A DNA stretch of 10,097 nt from Gammaproteobacteria bacterium (GTDB lineage Bacteria > Pseudomonadota > Gammaproteobacteria > Chromatiales > Chromatiaceae). Position 1 is the stretch's first letter. Every line of letters begins with the position of its first letter. The position numbers and the translations under genes are program-made. Below the pieces are notes generated by a model that did no database searches, was not told the DNA's origin, and saw nothing but the letters and a program-made list of their open reading frames with translations. The stretch is from the NCBI GenBank assembly GCA_008080925.1, contig VMDJ01000136.1, positions 1 through 10,097 of the forward strand, given 5' to 3'. This document shows positions 6,618 to 10,097 of this stretch, one piece after another.

Positions 6618-7916
6618 TTAATTTCCGCCCACAACCGCGAGTAAAACACCCGCTGCAACGGCTGAGCCGATAACGCCAGCAACATTTGGCCCCATCGCAT
6701 GCATGAGCAAGAAGTTATGGTGATTGGCTTCAAGACCAACCTTATTCACAACGCGCGCCGCCATCGGAACCGCAGATACACCCGCGGCACCAATTAGCGG
6801 GTTTACTTTGCCGCCAGATAGTCGATGCATCGCTTTACCCATCATGATGCCCGCTGCAGTACCGACCGCAAATGCGACAGCGCCAAGCGCCAAAATGCCG
6901 AGTGTTTCCACGCTTAAGAATTTGTCTGCTTGAAGCTTAGAGCCTACTGACAGACCTAGGATGATGGTGACGGTATTGATGATCTCGTTTTGTGCCGCTT
7001 TGCTTAGACGATCTACCACACCTGACTCACGCAACAAGTTACCAAAAGTCAACATGCCAATCAGTGGCGCAGCCGATGGCAGGAACAGCACGCAAAGCAT
7101 CAACACCATCAATGGGAACATGATCTTTTCGGTTTTACTTACTGGGCGAAGTTGCATCATTTCAACTTTACGCTCAGCTTCAGTTGTCAACAGCTTCATG
7201 ATTGGAGGCTGGATGATGGGTACTAATGCCATATAAGAATAAGCAGCAACGGCAATCGCTCCCAAAAGATCAGGGGCTAACTTTGATGCCAAGAAGATGG
7301 CTGTAGGACCATCAGCACCACCAATGATCGCAATCGCTGAAGCATCAGCTAAGGTGAAGTTAAAGCCTGGAATCACGTTCAGTGCTAGTGCACCAATCAA
7401 AGTAAAGAAAATGCCGAACTGTGCAGCTGCACCAAGCAACAAGGTGCGCGGCATCGCAATCAATGCACTAAAGTCCGTTAGCGCACCAACGCCCATGAAG
7501 ATCAACAAAGGTGCAACACCAGAACCGATGGCAACCTGATAAAACATGTTTAACATGCCAGGAGTGAAGCCCTGCTGTTCTGCCAACTGTTTGGCTGCAA
7601 ATGCTTGTTCTGAGGTCATGTGCTTGACGGCATACTTCAATTCTTCGACAGAAGAACCCAAGGTAGTGGCAAGCATTTGCAGCTGTGCTTGCGTACCTTC
7701 CATCAAAAGGTGACCGATAGCATCCTCGGCTAGCCCTGCAACTGGAATGTTGGCAAGAACGCAGCCGAAACCGATAGGCAAAAGTAATAACGGCTCAAAA
7801 CCTTTTAGGATGGCTAAGTACATTAGTAAGCCACCCACGCCAATCATCAATAACTGGTCCCACTCAAAGTTGGCCAATCCCATTGATAGCCAAAGGGCCT
7901 CAAATCCTGCTTCCAT
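6618..7916 (-). CDS. oadB: Oxaloacetate decarboxylase, sodium-pump beta subunit
   Basis: OadB is the multi-spanning inner-membrane subunit that decarboxylates carboxybiotin delivered by OadA and uses the energy to export Na+. The 432-residue protein matches Klebsiella OadB closely, including FEPLLLLPIGFG (residues 40-51), a family-typical extramembrane segment (about 66-120), VAIGSGVAPLLIFMGVGA (128-145) and GGADGPTAIF (199-208). Residues that are functionally important in Klebsiella have counterparts one position lower: Asp202, Tyr228, Asn372, Gly376, Ser381 and Arg388. Hydrophobic stretches near 23-60, 124-145, 155-182, 193-240, 265-288, 311-327, 338-360 and 404-428 fit the polytopic fold. 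ATG at 7916 is 10 bases after the oadA stop, with AAGGG overlapping that stop. The related glutaconyl- and methylmalonyl-CoA decarboxylase beta subunits are less likely because the partner here is an OadA-type alpha subunit. Confidence 0.96.
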   Translation of the reverse strand: MEAGFEALWLSMGLANFEWDQLLMIGVGGLLMYLAILKGFEPLLLLPIGFGCVLANIPVAGLAEDAIGHLLMEGTQAQLQMLATTLGSSVEELKYAVKHMTSEQAFAAKQLAEQQGFTPGMLNMFYQVAIGSGVAPLLIFMGVGALTDFSALIAMPRTLLLGAAAQFGIFFTLIGALALNVIPGFNFTLADASAIAIIGGADGPTAIFLASKLAPDLLGAIAVAAYSYMALVPIIQPPIMKLLTTEAERKVEMMQLRPVSKTEKIMFPLMVLMLCVLFLPSAAPLIGMLTFGNLLRESGVVDRLSKAAQNEIINTVTIILGLSVGSKLQADKFLSVETLGILALGAVAFAVGTAAGIMMGKAMHRLSGGKVNPLIGAAGVSAVPMAARVVNKVGLEANHHNFLLMHAMGPNVAGVIGSAVAAGVLLAVVGGN

Positions 7917-7926
7917 GATGTAACCC

Positions 7927-9705
7927 TTAACCCAGCGTGATCAGTGTGTCGCCAACTTGAACCACGTCACCTTCCTTAACGTTGATCGTTTGTACAACAC
8001 CATCACTAGGTGCGCGTACTTCGGTTTCCATCTTCATCGCTTCGAGCACCATGATGACATCACCGGATTTCACCATTTGGCCTGCGGCAGTATTGATCTT
8101 AAAGATGTTGCCAGCTAATGGCGCTGGAACCGCTTGTCCCGCACCACCGGCAGCGGGTGCTGGTACAGCCGTAGTAACAGCGGCTGGTGCAGATTGAATG
8201 TCAGCGACCTTACCGCCAGGTCCAACACTAACGTTATACGCATGGCCATCAACAACGACTGTGTAGGCTTCAGTTGAACCTGATGATGCAGGTGCAGCCA
8301 CTTCAGGCTCACCGGTAGGCACAGGCTCAAACGCAGATGGGTTGTCGCGGTTCTCAAGGAACTTCATACCAATTTGCGGGAACAAGGCATACGTCAGCAC
8401 GTCATCAATTTGCTCATCAGCAACGCGCAATGATTTTTCTTTTGCCACTGTTTCGAATTCATCTGTCAGTGATTGCAATTCGTTCTCAAGCAAATCTGCT
8501 GGGCGGCAGGTAATGGGCTCTTGGCCATCTTCAAGTACACGCTGTTGAAGTTCTTTATCGACAGGCGCTGGAGTCGCACCGTACTCACCTTTAAGAACGC
8601 CAGAGGTTTCTTTCGTAATACTTTTATAACGCTCACCAGTAAGTACGTTTAACACGGCTTGCGTGCCAACGATTTGAGAGGTTGGTGTTACGAGTGGCAA
8701 ATAACCCAGGTCTTTACGAACACGAGGAATCTCTTCGAGCACTTCATCTAAACGATCAGCTGCACCCTGCTCTTTAAGCTGGCTTTCCATGTTGGTCAAC
8801 ATGCCGCCAGGGACTTGTGCAACCAAGATGCGTGAATCTGTACCACGTAGAGACCCTTCGAACTTCGCATATTTCTTACGCACATCACGGAAGTAAGCAG
8901 CGATTTCTTCAAGGGCTTTCATATTCAAGCCAGTGTCACGCTCAGTGCCTTCTAAAATTGATACCACAGCTTCGGTTGAAGAATGACCATAGGTCATCGA
9001 CATTGAAGAGATGGCAGTATCCACCATATCAATGCCTGCCTCGGCAGCTTTTATCAAGGTGGTTGTACTTAAACCTGTTGTTGCGTGGCAATGCAAAGCA
9101 ATAGGAATGTTAACCGTTGCCTTCAAACGTTTAACCAACTCATAAGCAACATAAGGCGTTAACAAGCCAGCCATATCTTTAATGGCAATTGAGTGACAAC
9201 CCATGTCCTGAAGTGACTTACCCATGTTGACCCAGTAATCCAGGTCATGAACAGGACTTACCGTGTAAGACAAAGTGCCTTGTGCGTGCTTATCAACTTT
9301 TAACGTTGCTTTAACCGATGTCTCAAGGTTACGTAGGTCATTCATCGCATCAAAGATGCGGAATACATCGATGCCGTTTGTGGCACAACGCTCAACAAAC
9401 TTTTCAACAACGTCATCGGCGTAATGGCGATAACCCAAAATGTTTTGCCCACGGAACAACATTTGCTGTGGTGTATTTGGCATCGCCTTTTTAAGCTCGC
9501 GCAAACGCTCCCATGGATCTTCACCCAAGTAACGAATACAAGAGTCAAATGTCGCGCCACCCCAAGACTCTAATGACCAGTAACCAATCTGATCGAGCTT
9601 CTCAGCAATAGGCAGCATGTCGTCTAAACGAAGACGTGTTGCAAAGAGAGATTGATGGGCGTCGCGCAAAACGACATCAGTGATAGCAAGTTTTTGTTGA
9701 GTCAT
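7927..9705 (-). CDS. oadA: Oxaloacetate decarboxylase alpha subunit, biotin-containing
   Basis: OadA transfers the carboxyl group from oxaloacetate to biotin, releasing pyruvate, and passes carboxybiotin to OadB. The 592-residue protein opens with the carboxyltransferase TIM-barrel (about residues 1-310): VVLRDAHQSLFATR carries metal ligand Asp15, ALHCHATTG carries His205 and His207, and IKDMAG carries Lys176. An association domain follows. An Ala/Pro-rich linker (about 504-530) leads to the biotinyl domain (about 525-592), where Lys558 in EAMKME is the biotin attachment site. ATG at 9705 matches the family N-terminus. Its upstream region is unusual: a weak AAGAG lies six bases away and the intervening bases are CCTCCT. 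Pyruvate carboxylase subunit B has the same architecture, but flanking oadG and oadB support the sodium pump. A biotin ligase must be encoded elsewhere. Confidence 0.96.
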   Translation of the reverse strand: MTQQKLAITDVVLRDAHQSLFATRLRLDDMLPIAEKLDQIGYWSLESWGGATFDSCIRYLGEDPWERLRELKKAMPNTPQQMLFRGQNILGYRHYADDVVEKFVERCATNGIDVFRIFDAMNDLRNLETSVKATLKVDKHAQGTLSYTVSPVHDLDYWVNMGKSLQDMGCHSIAIKDMAGLLTPYVAYELVKRLKATVNIPIALHCHATTGLSTTTLIKAAEAGIDMVDTAISSMSMTYGHSSTEAVVSILEGTERDTGLNMKALEEIAAYFRDVRKKYAKFEGSLRGTDSRILVAQVPGGMLTNMESQLKEQGAADRLDEVLEEIPRVRKDLGYLPLVTPTSQIVGTQAVLNVLTGERYKSITKETSGVLKGEYGATPAPVDKELQQRVLEDGQEPITCRPADLLENELQSLTDEFETVAKEKSLRVADEQIDDVLTYALFPQIGMKFLENRDNPSAFEPVPTGEPEVAAPASSGSTEAYTVVVDGHAYNVSVGPGGKVADIQSAPAAVTTAVPAPAAGGAGQAVPAPLAGNIFKINTAAGQMVKSGDVIMVLEAMKMETEVRAPSDGVVQTINVKEGDVVQVGDTLITLG

Positions 9706-9743
9706 AGGAGGCTCTTAATTCTTATTAAAACGGATTGTAACGA

Positions 9744-10004
9744 TCAGCTGTTTTGAGCTGAGCGATAACGAGCAATCGCTGCACCGATAACGGCAACGAG
9801 CTTAACGTTTGAGGTTGGGGTGATAGCACCACTTGCGGCAGGCGCACTGCTTTCAGGTGCTGGATCTGGGAATCGTGCAGCAATCGCTGACATGACGCGC
9901 AGCGCCATAATGAGAACAGTTAGGAAAACAAACACCATTCCCATGCCGAGAATCATGAGCTCAAGGCCCACCATAAGTGCTGTTGTATCTAGTAAAGGAT
10001 TCAT
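9744..10004 (-). CDS. oadG: Oxaloacetate decarboxylase gamma subunit
   Basis: OadG is the small membrane subunit that assembles the alpha and beta subunits and is reported to speed the decarboxylation. The 86-residue product has a short N-terminus, one hydrophobic helix (about residues 9-37, VGLELMILGMGMVFVFLTVL at its core), a Pro/Ala/Ser-rich linker (46-64), and a C-terminal LVAVIGAAIARYRS that resembles the family's conserved tail. It contains no histidine, although C-terminal histidines have been linked to metal binding in the Klebsiella subunit. I choose ATG at 10004 because a strong GGGGAGGG ribosome site lies six bases upstream; an in-frame ATG at 10049 would add 15 residues (MPDGCSTKPTRGGSA) unlike the family. 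The gene is the first of oadGAB, 38 bases ahead of oadA, as in Vibrio. Confidence 0.92.
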   Translation of the reverse strand: MNPLLDTTALMVGLELMILGMGMVFVFLTVLIMALRVMSAIAARFPDPAPESSAPAASGAITPTSNVKLVAVIGAAIARYRSAQNS

Positions 10005-10097
10005 CGCGCTCCCTCCCCTTGTTGGTTTAGTTGAACACCCGTCCGGCATGGTTGGCCTTTCCGGTGTGCGACGATAGGCGCGGCATTCTAATCTAAA

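Noticed and set aside
10005..10049. N-terminal extension of OadG by 15 codons
   Set aside because: The added residues are unlike the family, and the strong GGGGAGGG site fits only the ATG at 10004.
10085..10090. TAGAAT on the minus strand as a -10 box for oadG
   Set aside because: The -35 region would lie outside the window, so the match cannot be judged; the rest of the 93-base stretch upstream of oadG shows only short GC-rich inverted repeats around CCGG.
1..10097. Mobile elements, CRISPR arrays, tRNA genes or a novel defence or metabolic system
   Set aside because: No tandem spaced repeats, transposase or integrase motifs, or tRNA-like folds were seen, and nearly all sequence is accounted for by well-known conserved genes with small gaps.

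Overview
The window is a chromosomal housekeeping region of a gammaproteobacterium. Every supported gene lies on the minus strand. The gene order yceD-rpmF-plsX-fabH-fabD-fabG-acpP-fabF-pabC is the classic gammaproteobacterial fatty-acid cluster, and the proteins resemble their Escherichia coli, Vibrio and Pseudomonas counterparts along their whole length. A sodium-pumping oxaloacetate decarboxylase operon (oadG-oadA-oadB) lies upstream. Such a pump often occurs in marine or salt-adapted gammaproteobacteria, but that habitat is an inference. I cannot name a genus from the sequence alone.

Layout in the direction of transcription (from high to low coordinates): oadG (10004-9744), oadA (9705-7927) and oadB (7916-6618) form a tight operon ending near a 9-bp hairpin. 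A well-spaced promoter-like element then precedes yceD (6519-5980), followed by rpmF (5958-5788), a hairpin, plsX (5724-4711), fabH (4700-3723), fabD (3704-2766), fabG (2773-2033, overlapping fabD by 8 bases), a 144-base structured leader, acpP (1888-1655), an intrinsic terminator-like hairpin, fabF (1562-309) and the first 100 codons of pabC (300 to the window edge).

How the genes work together: FabD makes malonyl-ACP from malonyl-CoA and AcpP. FabH condenses acetyl-CoA with malonyl-ACP to start a chain. FabG reduces the 3-ketoacyl-ACP, and FabF elongates later acyl-ACPs. PlsX diverts finished acyl-ACP to acyl-phosphate for phospholipid synthesis. RpmF (ribosomal protein L32) and YceD tie the cluster to ribosome production. 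PabC serves folate synthesis. OadGAB decarboxylates oxaloacetate at the membrane and exports Na+.

Hairpins directly follow the two genes whose products are needed in greatest amounts, rpmF and acpP. This suggests attenuation adjusts output within the long operon. I found no mobile element, CRISPR array, tRNA or rRNA, no broken gene, and no credible undescribed system. The points worth a second look are regulatory: the acpP leader, a possibly near-leaderless yceD mRNA, the plsX start, and the attachment of oadGAB to the front of the fab cluster. No gene-free stretch exceeds about 150 bases.
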